From: Candidatus Melainabacteria bacterium
Lineage (GTDB): Bacteria; Cyanobacteriota; Vampirovibrionia; Obscuribacterales; Obscuribacteraceae
DNA length: 64,000 nt
Assembly (NCBI GenBank): GCA_016699165.1
Contig: CP064963.1
Coordinates: 3,410,001 to 3,474,000 of the forward strand
Reading direction: 5' to 3'
Below, in pieces: positions 8,486 through 17,126 of this stretch (position 1 is the stretch's first letter; each line of letters opens with the position of its first letter). A model generated the notes under the pieces. That model was not told the DNA's origin. It saw nothing but the letters and a program-made list of their open reading frames with translations, and searched no databases. The translations under genes were made by a program, and so were the position numbers.

Positions 8486-10612
8486 CTAGGAAAAAGGTAT
8501 ATTGAGTACGCTTAGCGGATCGCAGTAATCGTCGGTCCAGAGGCGCATTTTTGGATCCGGCACAACGTCGTTCCAGTGATACTGGTCTTTCAACTGTTCA
8601 AGCAATTTTTTGTTTTTTGAAATCAGAATCCAATCAGTTGGCTCTTGCCAGGCAAGGCGTTGACTAAAGTATGAATTGCGTGAAATAGCCTCATATCCCA
8701 GTGACTGAGCCGCTCTAGCGATTGGTTTCTTGAGATCGTAATAGTTGTTTGTGACGTGAAATAGAATACTGCCATCATTAGTCAATTTGGTTTGATACAA
8801 AGAAAGCGCTTCTTTGGTAATTAAGTGAAGTGGAATCGAATCCGAACTGAACGTATCCAATACAATTAACTGCAAAAACTTATCTGGTGCCTTTCTAATA
8901 TTCACACGCGCATCACCGCACTGAATGTCGATTTTGGCGCCTCGTTTTTTTGCCTCGGTTGTATAACTAAAATAAAACGGATTCGATGCAAAATCTATGA
9001 CGTTTGGATTGAGTTCATAAATGAGCACTTCTTGACCAGATTTAGCATAACTAACAAGACTGCCTGCGCCCATGCCAAGCATGGCATACGCAAAATTTTT
9101 CTTGCTCTCTTCAAGAATGCTGAATACGTCATGGCTTGGACTGGATTCCCCGTAATAAAAGATGGGCTTGTTGCGTTTTTCTTTATCCAGTAACTCGCCA
9201 CCGTGCAAAGTGACACCATTCCAAATTTGGCTGGATGTGTTCTTTTTGTCTGTTTTGATTTTTAGCACGCCAAAAAAGTTTCGTTTGGAAACTATTTCTT
9301 TGGTGTCTTTGCTGAGGTTGCAAGCAAGCAATGCCAATCCAGATGCGAGCATTACTATTGCGCTTGAGGCAGGCAGAAGTCTGCCTCTCTTTTCTAAATT
9401 TATAGTGCATACAAGAACGGCTGCCGCAGTGGCAAGAGCAATTTGGTACTCGAAAAAATCAGTGAAAATAAGTGGAGCAATAAAACTGTTAAACGAACTT
9501 CCTAGTATGCCACCAAGTGCGATAGCCAAATAATACGAGGTGAGAAATGCAGGCGCAGGGCGACTTACTGCTACCTTTGCGTGGCATGTGAGCGACGTGA
9601 TGAAAAGGCAGATTAGGTGCAGAGATATTCCGGATGTGATAAATCCAGTCATCACCGTTTCGCCATTAGTTATTCTTGTCTCGTTGAACAGAAAGATAAA
9701 GATTCCTATGGCAGAAATCGCACTCATAATAACCATCGCCTTTAGAACTCGACTGAAGTCTATGGCAAAGGCAAGAGTGAAGGTTAGCATGTAAATTGCC
9801 AGTGGTACGACAAAAAACAAGGGTAGTGAGGCAAGATCGCTTGTAACATAATTGGTTAAGCCAAGCATCAAGCTGGACGGCAGAGCGGTGAGCAAAAGCC
9901 AGAGAGCGTACTGTGAATTTTTCGGTTCTTGTTTCAATAATTCTTTTTCAATCTGTTCATAATTTTCGTCTGATACTAGTTCCGGTGCCGCGCATTTATA
10001 GGTTAACCAGGCGCAAATAGTGGTTAGTGCTGCAAAAGCAGCATAGGCGAAACTAATTGCGTTCAATTGATAAGAAAGTGAACAATTTGGTTCGATTGCA
10101 AATGGATAGGAAATTAGAAAAATGAGCCCCCCAAAATTGCTTATGGCATAAAGGAAATAAGGGTCTCTTGCTTGAGGTAATGACGAGGACGATAGCCAAT
10201 TTTGGACCATTGGCGCGGTGGTTGAAATGGCAAAGAAAATTGGACCCAGGAGAGATACAAGAGAATACATCAGCCAGAGATAGGGATGATTTAGCCATGG
10301 TTCTTCTATTGGTGGACGCAAAGGAAGGGTAAAGATCGGCAACCAGACGATGATTACTTGAATGAACAGTTTGACCTTGAGCTTGAAACTAAACTCATTT
10401 AAAAGAAATACATACACGTAAGCTGAAAGCAAAACGCTTTGAAAAAAGACCACGCAAGTGTTCCAAACATAGCTCGAGCCGCCAAGCAAAGGCAAAATCA
10501 TTTTGGCAGAAACGGGTTCAAGCACAAACATTAGCAGCGCAGATACAACTAGCGTTATCGCTAAGAGTGGTATATAGAATCTCGTCAGTGATATCTGAAT
10601 CAGTTGTGCCAT
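8486..10612 (-). CDS. membrane-fused spermidine-synthase-like methyltransferase-fold protein
   Basis: The N-terminal ~420 residues contain about 12 hydrophobic membrane segments. The C-terminal ~270 residues have a spermidine-synthase-type Rossmann fold: an AMLGMGAGSLVSYA nucleotide loop, LIYELNP with the acidic strand-2 end, CGDARVNIRKAP, and LIVLDTFSSDSIPLHL. This matches fused MFS-like/spermidine synthase proteins, whose substrate is usually unknown. The polyamine-binding residues cannot be checked by eye, so aminopropyl transfer is unproven. The C-terminus RLWTDDYCDPLSVL recurs in a decayed copy at 12397-12575. Confidence 0.85.
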   Translation of the reverse strand: MAQLIQISLTRFYIPLLAITLVVSALLMFVLEPVSAKMILPLLGGSSYVWNTCVVFFQSVLLSAYVYVFLLNEFSFKLKVKLFIQVIIVWLPIFTLPLRPPIEEPWLNHPYLWLMYSLVSLLGPIFFAISTTAPMVQNWLSSSSLPQARDPYFLYAISNFGGLIFLISYPFAIEPNCSLSYQLNAISFAYAAFAALTTICAWLTYKCAAPELVSDENYEQIEKELLKQEPKNSQYALWLLLTALPSSLMLGLTNYVTSDLASLPLFFVVPLAIYMLTFTLAFAIDFSRVLKAMVIMSAISAIGIFIFLFNETRITNGETVMTGFITSGISLHLICLFITSLTCHAKVAVSRPAPAFLTSYYLAIALGGILGSSFNSFIAPLIFTDFFEYQIALATAAAVLVCTINLEKRGRLLPASSAIVMLASGLALLACNLSKDTKEIVSKRNFFGVLKIKTDKKNTSSQIWNGVTLHGGELLDKEKRNKPIFYYGESSPSHDVFSILEESKKNFAYAMLGMGAGSLVSYAKSGQEVLIYELNPNVIDFASNPFYFSYTTEAKKRGAKIDIQCGDARVNIRKAPDKFLQLIVLDTFSSDSIPLHLITKEALSLYQTKLTNDGSILFHVTNNYYDLKKPIARAAQSLGYEAISRNSYFSQRLAWQEPTDWILISKNKKLLEQLKDQYHWNDVVPDPKMRLWTDDYCDPLSVLNIPFS

Positions 10613-10627
10613 GGTTGATGTTCCGGA

Positions 10628-11158
10628 TTAATAGTTTTCTGATGGCACTGGTGAAGGTAGTGGTTTAGTGCGGATCAATTTGTAGGAAATAAAAGTCATA
10701 AGCAAAGCTATGATTAGAAACAGATATGGCATTGTTGTTGCTCTGCTCGCCAGGCTAGATTCTGATGGATTGCTTGGATTGTAAACGACTTGGATGTTTG
10801 AGCCGGAAGGATACATGTCTTCTTGTTTATGTTCCAAGGAGGCGCGTTCGCTGTCGTGAGCAATCGGTCCATCGCCAAGGAATGTCTTTTCTGCCACCTT
10901 GTAACTGTAAGTTATTACCAGTGCATAGAATCCCCTCTTGCTTGAAGGTGGTTCTTCGATTCTTGATTTTACAATCGAGGCGGTTATCTGGGTCCAGGAA
11001 GACTGTTTGAAAGCGTTATTAGCAAGCAAACAAAAGCCAATGATTAAAGGGATCATCGTGTAGCCGAGGAATATTTTTCCGAATCTAGCTTTTTCCTGTT
11101 CACGTTTTTCCTCACTTTTTCGTATGAAATTGTAGAATTTTTTTAGCGACTGAATCAT
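10628..11158 (-). CDS. DUF3592-type membrane protein
   Basis: This 176-residue protein has two membrane segments, at about residues 29-46 and 144-162. Between them lies an extracytoplasmic domain with the DUF3592 pattern: SSWTQITASIVKS, ALVITYSYKVAEKTFLGDG, then YPSGSNIQVVYNPSNPSESSL. The molecular function of DUF3592 is unknown. It lies 15 bases upstream of the spermidine-synthase-like gene on the same strand, so the two are likely co-transcribed. Confidence 0.7.
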   Translation of the reverse strand: MIQSLKKFYNFIRKSEEKREQEKARFGKIFLGYTMIPLIIGFCLLANNAFKQSSWTQITASIVKSRIEEPPSSKRGFYALVITYSYKVAEKTFLGDGPIAHDSERASLEHKQEDMYPSGSNIQVVYNPSNPSESSLASRATTMPYLFLIIALLMTFISYKLIRTKPLPSPVPSENY

Positions 11159-11209
11159 CTCTGTTCCTTCTTCTTATCGTGCAACTCCAGATGAAAAACT
11201 CCAGTCCGG

Positions 11210-11662
11210 TTATTCTTCACTTATGTCATCTGCTTCATTGGGTATTAATGTTTTGGCATCTGCAAGCATTTCTTCAAGCAGCTTGTAGGTTCTTGAAGTT
11301 AAAGGAGCGGTGCGTTGATTTTTCATACTCTGGTCGCTTGTAAAATGATAGGTGACCACGAGATCAAATTCACCTTGCCGGATTCTGAGTCGCATTTGCT
11401 TTTCGTTCTTGCTCTTGCGGATCCGACGAATGTCATCAACGATCTCCTTGAGCGCGCTCAAAATACTTGGCGTTAGCGGTATTTTGAAGCACATGGCTTC
11501 ATGCTCTTCATTCATGCAAGTCAATTCGAATCTAAACTGATTGCTCTTGCGTTTCAGCTGAGCACTTATGCAGTCCTCCAGTTTGGTGATGTCGCTGTAG
11601 TCGCGAATTGTCTCTGGGATCAATACACTTTTCAAATGTTTTAATTGACGCTTTAGTGCCAT
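11210..11662 (-). CDS. conserved-looking hypothetical protein
   Basis: I do not recognise this 150-residue protein. It is highly charged, with a basic N-terminus (MALKRQLKHLK), a central KIPLTPSILSALKEIVDDIRRIRKSK helix pair and a strand-rich stretch (LRIRQGEFDLVVTYHF). It has no signal peptide, membrane segment or metal motif. It is on the same strand as its neighbours, 51 bases upstream of the DUF3592 gene, and probably cytoplasmic. The ATG at 11662 lies at the expected distance from a GAGGC-like site. Confidence 0.6.
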   Translation of the reverse strand: MALKRQLKHLKSVLIPETIRDYSDITKLEDCISAQLKRKSNQFRFELTCMNEEHEAMCFKIPLTPSILSALKEIVDDIRRIRKSKNEKQMRLRIRQGEFDLVVTYHFTSDQSMKNQRTAPLTSRTYKLLEEMLADAKTLIPNEADDISEE

Positions 11663-11894
11663 TTTTAAAGCCTCTTATTGTGAGTTCGAGTTTACCACAC
11701 CGCCATATTGACTTAAACGCCTGATACCACCAGAGACAAGGAATCTGACTATAATGCTGAGGAACCATTAGTCAATTCGTCGGCTGCTTTAGTTTTTTCA
11801 GGATGTTTTCTCGTTTTGTCACCACCAGTGGTGACAGTTCTGCAGATTTCATAGATTTGTCCAGAGCAAAATCATTCGTTTGTTTCTATAAGAG

Positions 11895-12395
11895 CTACAA
11901 ATCAAATTTGATAGTGCGTAAGATGTATTCACAAAAAGCGCTTTTGTTTTCTGTAGAATCTGAAACGATAATTTTTACCAGGCCAGAAGAGTCGGTATCA
12001 CTGTATTCAGCAACGAGGCACTTGATATATTTATTCTCTGACTCGATATCTATAGAAAGTACTTTATGCTTGGAGATTGACACGACTTTTGCAAGTTTAA
12101 TGCTCTCAATTGGCTCCGCCACAAATATTTTGACTGACTCGCGCTCCACTTTGTCGGATGTAAGAACTTGTCTTAGTTTCTCGACATCATTAATCGAGTT
12201 TTTGTAGGCCACCTGAACTGAGCAAAATCTATTTTTATACTTGCGCGCTGACATCCATCCCCCTGGAACCAGGCATTTCATGGGACCTGTCCAGCCTACT
12301 CCCTCAAGGATAAGCCTTCCATTTTTGAATGTAACGATCCTCTCGTCAGTTGGTCTAGCTGATAAGTGATAACCGGGAGGTGGACCACCATCCAT
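11895..12395 (-). CDS. hypothetical protein
   Basis: This unrecognised 166-residue protein looks all-beta: alternating strands such as RIVTFKNGRLILEG, SVKIFVAEPI, KVLSIDIES and LVKIIVSDSTE. The N-terminus MDGGPPPGYHL is Pro/Gly-rich. Its ATG lies just after the stop of a decayed spermidine-synthase tail, whose last codons supply a GAGGTAAA ribosome site. An overlapping frame on the plus strand (11803-12207) is less plausible. Confidence is limited because no homologue is recognised. Confidence 0.5.
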   Translation of the reverse strand: MDGGPPPGYHLSARPTDERIVTFKNGRLILEGVGWTGPMKCLVPGGWMSARKYKNRFCSVQVAYKNSINDVEKLRQVLTSDKVERESVKIFVAEPIESIKLAKVVSISKHKVLSIDIESENKYIKCLVAEYSDTDSSGLVKIIVSDSTENKSAFCEYILRTIKFDL

Positions 12396-12396
12396 T

Positions 12397-12575
12397 TTAG
12401 TTTACCTCTAGTTGAAACTGCGGAATTATAGATAAGGGTACACGTAATACACTCAGAATGTCGCAATAATCATCTGTCCAAAGCCTAATGCGCTCGTCCA
12501 TTATTTTGGGGGAAATTAGAAAATGCCACAATAGAGGACAAAATATAGAGTGAAAGCGGAATCGTCCTGAAAAGC
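12397..12575 (-). pseudogene. remnant of a second fused spermidine-synthase-like gene
   Basis: Read on the minus strand, this stretch ends in RIRLWTDDYCDILSVL followed by a short tail and a stop, closely matching RLWTDDYCDPLSVL at the end of the intact gene at 8486-10612. Just upstream in the same frame is WHFLISPK, matching WILISKNK, but about 20 residues between the two motifs are missing. Further upstream, in another frame, TIPLSLYI resembles DSIPLHLI. The internal deletion, frame change and absent N-terminal part mark it as a decayed copy. Confidence 0.7.
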
Positions 12576-12847
12576 AGACAGGCAGATTGAGTCTGCATCG
12601 TCCATTAGTGCTCGTTTCCTGCTCTACCCAATGAGGGCAAAAACATTTTGGCTATCATTGTTTCAGTGATGAGCATGGTCGAATGCCAGGACCAGAGAAA
12701 TGGAGGGCAGGAGTTTCATAACTATCGCTTTATATTCAAAAGGAATATTTGATTAGGATCTCAGTGGTGCTTGCCAATAAAATGTATCATCTATAGAGAG
12801 TTATCAGGCGCTTTCAGGCGCCATTGCATCAACAAGGCAGGTTTGGC
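12576..12847. other. non-coding stretch before mrp
   Basis: No convincing gene is seen. It may hold further unrecognisable decay of the neighbouring pseudogene. A short dyad GGCGC-TTTCAG-GCGCC (12807-12822) sits 26 bases before the mrp ATG and could form a hairpin in the mrp leader. An AAGGCAGG ribosome site follows at about 12833-12840. Confidence 0.4.
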
Positions 12848-13930
12848 ATGTTCGGTTCGAAGAAAATTACGCAAAAGCAGGTAGAGGAAGCACTTTCTAC
12901 GGTAATGGATCCAGACTTGCACAAGGACATAGTAAGTCTTGGCATGGTCTCTGAAATCAAAATTGACGGCGGGAAAATAGCTTTTAAGCTTACACTGACA
13001 ACCCCCGCTTGTCCTCTCAAAGAAAAGATTGAAGGTGATGCAAGAGCAGCACTTCAAGCTATACCTGGCGCAGAGGAAATAACAATCGAAACCGATGCTC
13101 AGGTTCGTGCTCCCTTGAATGAAAAGAAATCAATTGAAGGTGTTCAACACATAATTGCTGTCACCTCGGGCAAGGGCGGTGTCGGCAAAACTACTGTATC
13201 AGTCAATTTAGCTGTTGCTCTTTCACGCTTGGGAGCCAAGGTCGGTTTACTCGATGCTGATATTACAGGTCCTAATTGTCCAGTGATGTTGGGCGTTCAA
13301 GACTACGAGCCTCTAGGCAAAAATAATCGTATTGTTCCGGCTGAAAATTACGGTATCAAATGTGTGTCGATGGCATTTTTCGTTGCTAAAGATACACCGA
13401 TTATTTGGCGTGGACCAATGCTGGATCGCGCCATCAAACAATTTTTGTCAGACGTAGATTGGGGCGAATTAGATTATCTAATTGTCGATATGCCACCAGG
13501 TACCGGTGATGCGCAACTGACAATGGCTCAAGCCACCAAACTTTCAGGTGGAATTATTGTCACCACACCTCAAGAAGTGGCATTGCTTGATGGACGTCGC
13601 GGACTGGCGATGTTTAATCAAATGTCTGTGCCGATTCTTGGATTTGTCGAGAATATGAGTTATTTTCAGCCAGAAGGTTCAAGTGAGCAGTATGAAATTT
13701 TTGGTCGCGGCGGCGGTAAAAAATTAGCTTTGGATTCAAACGTTCCATTTTTAGGTGAGATTCCACTCGATCCTAAAGTACGTGTTGGTGGAGATATCGG
13801 CGATCCAATTACAAATAGCGATCCTGAAAATCCTACGGCACTGGCCTTTTTGGATATTGCTAAACAAGTGGCGCACCAAATTAGCGTGCACTCGCTAATG
13901 CCCACTCCAGCTGCTGCTTCGGCAAAATAA
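12848..13930 (+). CDS. mrp: Mrp/ApbC-family Fe-S cluster carrier ATPase
   Basis: This P-loop NTPase of the Mrp/NBP35 family is thought to carry and transfer Fe-S clusters. An N-terminal MIP18 domain (about residues 1-85, TTPACPLKEKI) is followed by the deviant Walker A GKGGVGKTTVSVNLA and the MinD-like DADITGPN and VDMPPGTGDAQL blocks. The region that holds CxxC in E. coli ApbC instead reads PEGSSEQYEIFGRGGG, as I recall for cyanobacterial Mrp proteins. I chose the ATG at 12848 behind AAGGCAGG. A TTG at 12824 is an alternative start. It shares the MIP18 theme with sufT. Confidence 0.93.
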   Translation: MFGSKKITQKQVEEALSTVMDPDLHKDIVSLGMVSEIKIDGGKIAFKLTLTTPACPLKEKIEGDARAALQAIPGAEEITIETDAQVRAPLNEKKSIEGVQHIIAVTSGKGGVGKTTVSVNLAVALSRLGAKVGLLDADITGPNCPVMLGVQDYEPLGKNNRIVPAENYGIKCVSMAFFVAKDTPIIWRGPMLDRAIKQFLSDVDWGELDYLIVDMPPGTGDAQLTMAQATKLSGGIIVTTPQEVALLDGRRGLAMFNQMSVPILGFVENMSYFQPEGSSEQYEIFGRGGGKKLALDSNVPFLGEIPLDPKVRVGGDIGDPITNSDPENPTALAFLDIAKQVAHQISVHSLMPTPAAASAK

Positions 13931-13950
13931 GCGCGACTTTCATATCGTGA

Positions 13951-13986
13951 TTTAAAACCATATCCGTTAACGGATATGGTTTTAAA
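13951..13986. terminator. perfect 36-base palindrome, probable bidirectional terminator
   Basis: TTTAAAACCATATCCGTT is followed at once by its exact reverse complement. Transcribed on either strand, it gives a strong stem closed by TTAA, with A residues before and TTTT after. That is the form of an intrinsic terminator. It lies 20 bases after the mrp stop. Confidence 0.75.
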
Positions 13987-14135
13987 ATTAGTGTTCGTGT
14001 TTGAGTGGCAATACTCCCCTTGTCTGATCGTGCGATTTTGACAGCATGAGAGGGTTCACAAATTGCGGCAAAGCATTATACTGGTGTTAAGTTCGGTACT
14101 AGTATCACCTTCGACACCACTTCTATATACAAAAT

Positions 14136-15851
14136 ATGCTCAAAAGCATTTGCATAAGAGATTTCGCTTTAATTGAGAACGTCAGCCTGGACTGGCATTC
14201 CGGATTAAATGTTTTAACCGGCGAAACCGGAGCGGGAAAATCAATTGTATTCGACGCAATAAATATTGTGCTTGGTGCCAAATGCGCAAGCTCAAATATA
14301 AGACATGGGGCGAGTAAAGCAACTATAGAAGCTGTTTTTGAGCCACAAAGCGTAGTTTGGGCATGGCTCAAACAAAACGAATTGATTGAGCAAGACGTTA
14401 GCGACAAAGAAATCGTGGTGACGCGTGAAATCACCACCAGTGGTTCACGATCTAGAATCAATGGCACAATGGTCAATGTGGCAACCATACAAGAGTTGCG
14501 CAACCTCCTTCTTACTTTTCATGTTCAGCACGAAATCAGAACGTTGTTTGCTGGCAATACAAAACTGTCGATGCTTGATGCTATCGGTGATAAAAAACAT
14601 CAACAATCAGTAGAAAAATACGCCACTGTTTTCACTCGTTATCAATCGGTCAAACGGCAAGCACGCGAGCTTGAAATGGACGAGGAAGAGCGGCTACGCA
14701 AGCTCGATTTCTCTCGTTTTCAATTAAATGAATTGGTTCAGGCCGATTTGCAAGATGAAGGCGAATGGGATGAGCTTGAAAAAGAAAAAGTTCGACTAGC
14801 AAATTTAGCTTCTATAGAACGTGCTGTATTTACATCAATGTCATTACTATTCGATGGTCCTGAATCTTCAGGAGACGAAAAGGCTGCATATGATTCAGTT
14901 TGCGAAGCCTTAAGAGAATTAGAGCGTGCCACTAGATTCGATCAAAGCGTGGAAGAATGCACAGGCATTTTGCAAACAGTTTTAGCCCAACTAGATGATG
15001 CAGCTAAAATTTTACGACGCACAAGAGAAAGTCTTGATGCCGATCCTAAACGACTTGATCAAATAGAAGATCGTCTGCATTTACTTTCTACAATTAAAAA
15101 GAAGTATGGTCCGGCCCTAAGTGATGCGGTGCTTCGAAGAGACAAATTGAGCGAAGAAGTAGACCAGTTAGAAAACAACATGGATCATGTTTCTAGCTTG
15201 AAACAACAAACCGAAGATTTACTGCAAGAATGCATGCAAATAGCTTCCAAAATAACTTCGGCAAGAAAAGTACTTGCAGCCGAGTTAAGCAAACAAGTAA
15301 GTCATGAGTTAAAAGAATTGGGAATGGAAAAGTCTCAATTCAAGATGGAAGTTGAGATTCTCGAAGATCTAAATGCAAACGGATTGGATAAAGTCGATTT
15401 CTATTTCAGCGCCAATCCCGGACAACCACTGCAACCGCTGGCAAAAGTGGCATCAGGCGGTGAATTGTCACGAGTGATACTTGCTCTCAAAGTGGTCTTT
15501 GCCAGGTTTGACCAGGTGGGCACAATAATTTTTGACGAAATAGACGCAGGAACCAGTGGTTCTGTATTGCAGAGAATTCGAGACAAGCTTAGCCAATTAG
15601 CCAGCTCTCATCAAATTTTGTGCATCACTCATCAACCGCTTATCGCGTCTGTAGCTGACAACCATGTAATGGTTCATAAAGTTCAGAGCGACAATTCGAC
15701 ACAGGTCAATTTTCAAAATCTGACTGGTCAAGATAAGCTCAAGGCGCTTGCCACAATGGCAAGTGGCAGCGAAAAAGATAGCGCTATGGCATTTGCTCAA
15801 TCACTTATGAATGAAGCCAAGAACATTAAAAGCAGCATGGGACATATTTAA
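14136..15851 (+). CDS. recN: DNA repair protein RecN
   Basis: This SMC-like ATPase acts in double-strand-break repair. The N-terminal half-ATPase has MLKSICIRDFALIENV and Walker A TGETGAGKS (about residues 27-35). A long charged helical region (about 150-400) forms the coiled coil. The C-terminal half has the signature ASGGELSRVILALK, Walker B IIFDEIDAGTSG and CITHQPLIAS. Its 571 residues are close to the usual ~550-570. No Shine-Dalgarno site precedes the ATG, while TATATA ends seven bases upstream, so the mRNA could be leaderless. Confidence 0.95.
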   Translation: MLKSICIRDFALIENVSLDWHSGLNVLTGETGAGKSIVFDAINIVLGAKCASSNIRHGASKATIEAVFEPQSVVWAWLKQNELIEQDVSDKEIVVTREITTSGSRSRINGTMVNVATIQELRNLLLTFHVQHEIRTLFAGNTKLSMLDAIGDKKHQQSVEKYATVFTRYQSVKRQARELEMDEEERLRKLDFSRFQLNELVQADLQDEGEWDELEKEKVRLANLASIERAVFTSMSLLFDGPESSGDEKAAYDSVCEALRELERATRFDQSVEECTGILQTVLAQLDDAAKILRRTRESLDADPKRLDQIEDRLHLLSTIKKKYGPALSDAVLRRDKLSEEVDQLENNMDHVSSLKQQTEDLLQECMQIASKITSARKVLAAELSKQVSHELKELGMEKSQFKMEVEILEDLNANGLDKVDFYFSANPGQPLQPLAKVASGGELSRVILALKVVFARFDQVGTIIFDEIDAGTSGSVLQRIRDKLSQLASSHQILCITHQPLIASVADNHVMVHKVQSDNSTQVNFQNLTGQDKLKALATMASGSEKDSAMAFAQSLMNEAKNIKSSMGHI

Positions 15852-15887
15852 TTGTCTTATTAGTGCTTCAAATCAAGTTAGATCTCG

Positions 15888-15917
15888 TTGACATGTAAGC
15901 TGTATCCTTACTAAAAT
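15888..15917 (+). promoter_or_regulatory. sigma-70-like promoter for tRNA-Gln and rplY
   Basis: TTGACA (15888-15893) and TAAAAT (15912-15917) are separated by 18 bases and lie 60 bases before the tRNA. The -35 box is a perfect match and the -10 box matches five of six positions. Confidence 0.6.
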
Positions 15918-15976
15918 TCATGTTTCAGCCCGTTCTTTAAAGAGTGCGGAGCTGGGTCATGTGAGTGACCGCACGA

Positions 15977-16048
15977 TGGGGTGTCGCCAAGCGGTAAGGC
16001 AGCTGGTTTTGGTCCAGCCATTCCGAGGTTCGAATCCTTGCACCCCAG
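15977..16048 (+). tRNA. tRNA-Gln (UUG)
   Basis: This 72-base cloverleaf has acceptor strand TGGGGTG pairing with CACCCCA, a G discriminator base, anticodon stem GCTGG/CCAGC around loop TTTTGGT (anticodon TTG) and T loop GGTTCGAATCC. The U1-A72 pair is characteristic of bacterial tRNA-Gln. No CCA is encoded. The gene sits 32 bases before rplY and is probably co-transcribed with it. Confidence 0.95.
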
Positions 16049-16080
16049 TGCTATCAGTAATACCTTGCGAGAGAAGAAAA

Positions 16081-16662
16081 ATGGAAAAGCTTTCCTTAAC
16101 CGTCACTAAACGTGAATCAAAAACCCCTAACCTGGTAAGACGCGAGGGCAATGTGCCAGCCACATTGTATGGTCCAGGAGCGGAGCCTGAGAGTTTGCAG
16201 TTTTCTGCCTATGACTTCTCCAGACTGCCTGCTGAAGCCTTCTCACACGTTATCGATTTGAAGATGGAAGGTGGCAAACCAGTTGCTGCTCTAATCAGAC
16301 ACGTACAAAGAAAATCCACTTCTGACCTGGTTCAGAACGTAGAATTCTACAGAGTAAGCACCGATAAGAAGCTTACAGTTACAGTTCCAACCAAACATGT
16401 TGGACACTCTCAAGCTGTTGTTCTTGGTGGTCAATTGCAAGAAAATACTTCTTCGATCGATATCGAGTGCTTGCCTGGTGATATTCCTGACTTTATCGAA
16501 GTTGATTTGACTATGCTCCAGAATGTGGAAGATTCAATTCACTTCAGCGATTTGAAAGTATCTGGTTCAGTCAAAATCTTGAACCCAATGGATGGGATCG
16601 TTATCAAAGCTGTTGCAACTAAATCGGGTGGCGGCGACGCTAAGAAAGAAGAAAAGAAATAA
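16081..16662 (+). CDS. rplY: 50S ribosomal protein L25 (Ctc/TL5 form)
   Basis: This 193-residue protein of the large subunit binds 5S rRNA. It has the N-terminal L25 domain (KLSLTVTKRESKTPNLVRREGNVPATLYGPG) and the C-terminal TL5/Ctc beta domain ending in MDGIVIKAV. A short acidic/basic tail (GGGDAKKEEKK) closes it. The ATG at 16081 is preceded by GAGAGAAG. In-frame GTG codons farther upstream fall within the tRNA and are rejected. Confidence 0.95.
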   Translation: MEKLSLTVTKRESKTPNLVRREGNVPATLYGPGAEPESLQFSAYDFSRLPAEAFSHVIDLKMEGGKPVAALIRHVQRKSTSDLVQNVEFYRVSTDKKLTVTVPTKHVGHSQAVVLGGQLQENTSSIDIECLPGDIPDFIEVDLTMLQNVEDSIHFSDLKVSGSVKILNPMDGIVIKAVATKSGGGDAKKEEKK

Positions 16663-16694
16663 TTCGATTAAAGCAGGCTCTTCAAAACTCGCTT

Positions 16695-17126
16695 TTAACT
16701 TATTTCCTGATAGAGATGGTAGTACTCTAACCATCCAGCCAGAGCTAGTCCGATTATGGCAATTAGCACTATTAGCGTGATGTATCCGATTTCTTTCAAT
16801 GCTGTCTTTTTTTGATTGACTGAAGAATTTTTGATTTTTGAGTTTATTACAGTCACTTCTGCCAGCAGCAATACTAACAACGCTGGCCAGACTGATCTGA
16901 AAATTTGAGAATATGACGGTTTGCCATAAGCTCTTAGCTTTTCAACCGTGTTATTGAATTCAATAATGGCTTTATCAGCACCACAAAATACCATTTTGCT
17001 AAAGTCATTCAAGGTTTGATAGGTCAATGAAACAAGAACTGCAAATACTAACGCGCATATAAAGAACGATATTGCAGTGGCTTTGATCAGAGCAGTGTTT
17101 TGATTATTCCGCAATTCTTGCTTCAT
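16695..17126 (-). CDS. small membrane protein, unknown
   Basis: This unrecognised protein of about 143 residues has three hydrophobic segments (about residues 16-36, 75-92 and 115-135), consistent with a three-pass inner-membrane protein. Between the first two is a soluble loop with two Tyr-rich turns. Starting at the ATG at 17126 it overlaps the end of the sensor kinase gene by 23 bases, so it is probably translated from the same message. An alternative ATG at 17177 would give a longer overlap. A role with the kinase is possible but unproven. Confidence 0.65.
   Translation of the reverse strand: MKQELRNNQNTALIKATAISFFICALVFAVLVSLTYQTLNDFSKMVFCGADKAIIEFNNTVEKLRAYGKPSYSQIFRSVWPALLVLLLAEVTVINSKIKNSSVNQKKTALKEIGYITLIVLIAIIGLALAGWLEYYHLYQEIS

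Noticed and set aside
11803..12207. Plus-strand open frame of 134 codons
   Set aside because: It lies wholly opposite the minus-strand frame 11895-12395, which has a ribosome site and follows neighbour orientation. The plus frame is Ser/Thr/Phe-rich as expected for an antisense shadow.
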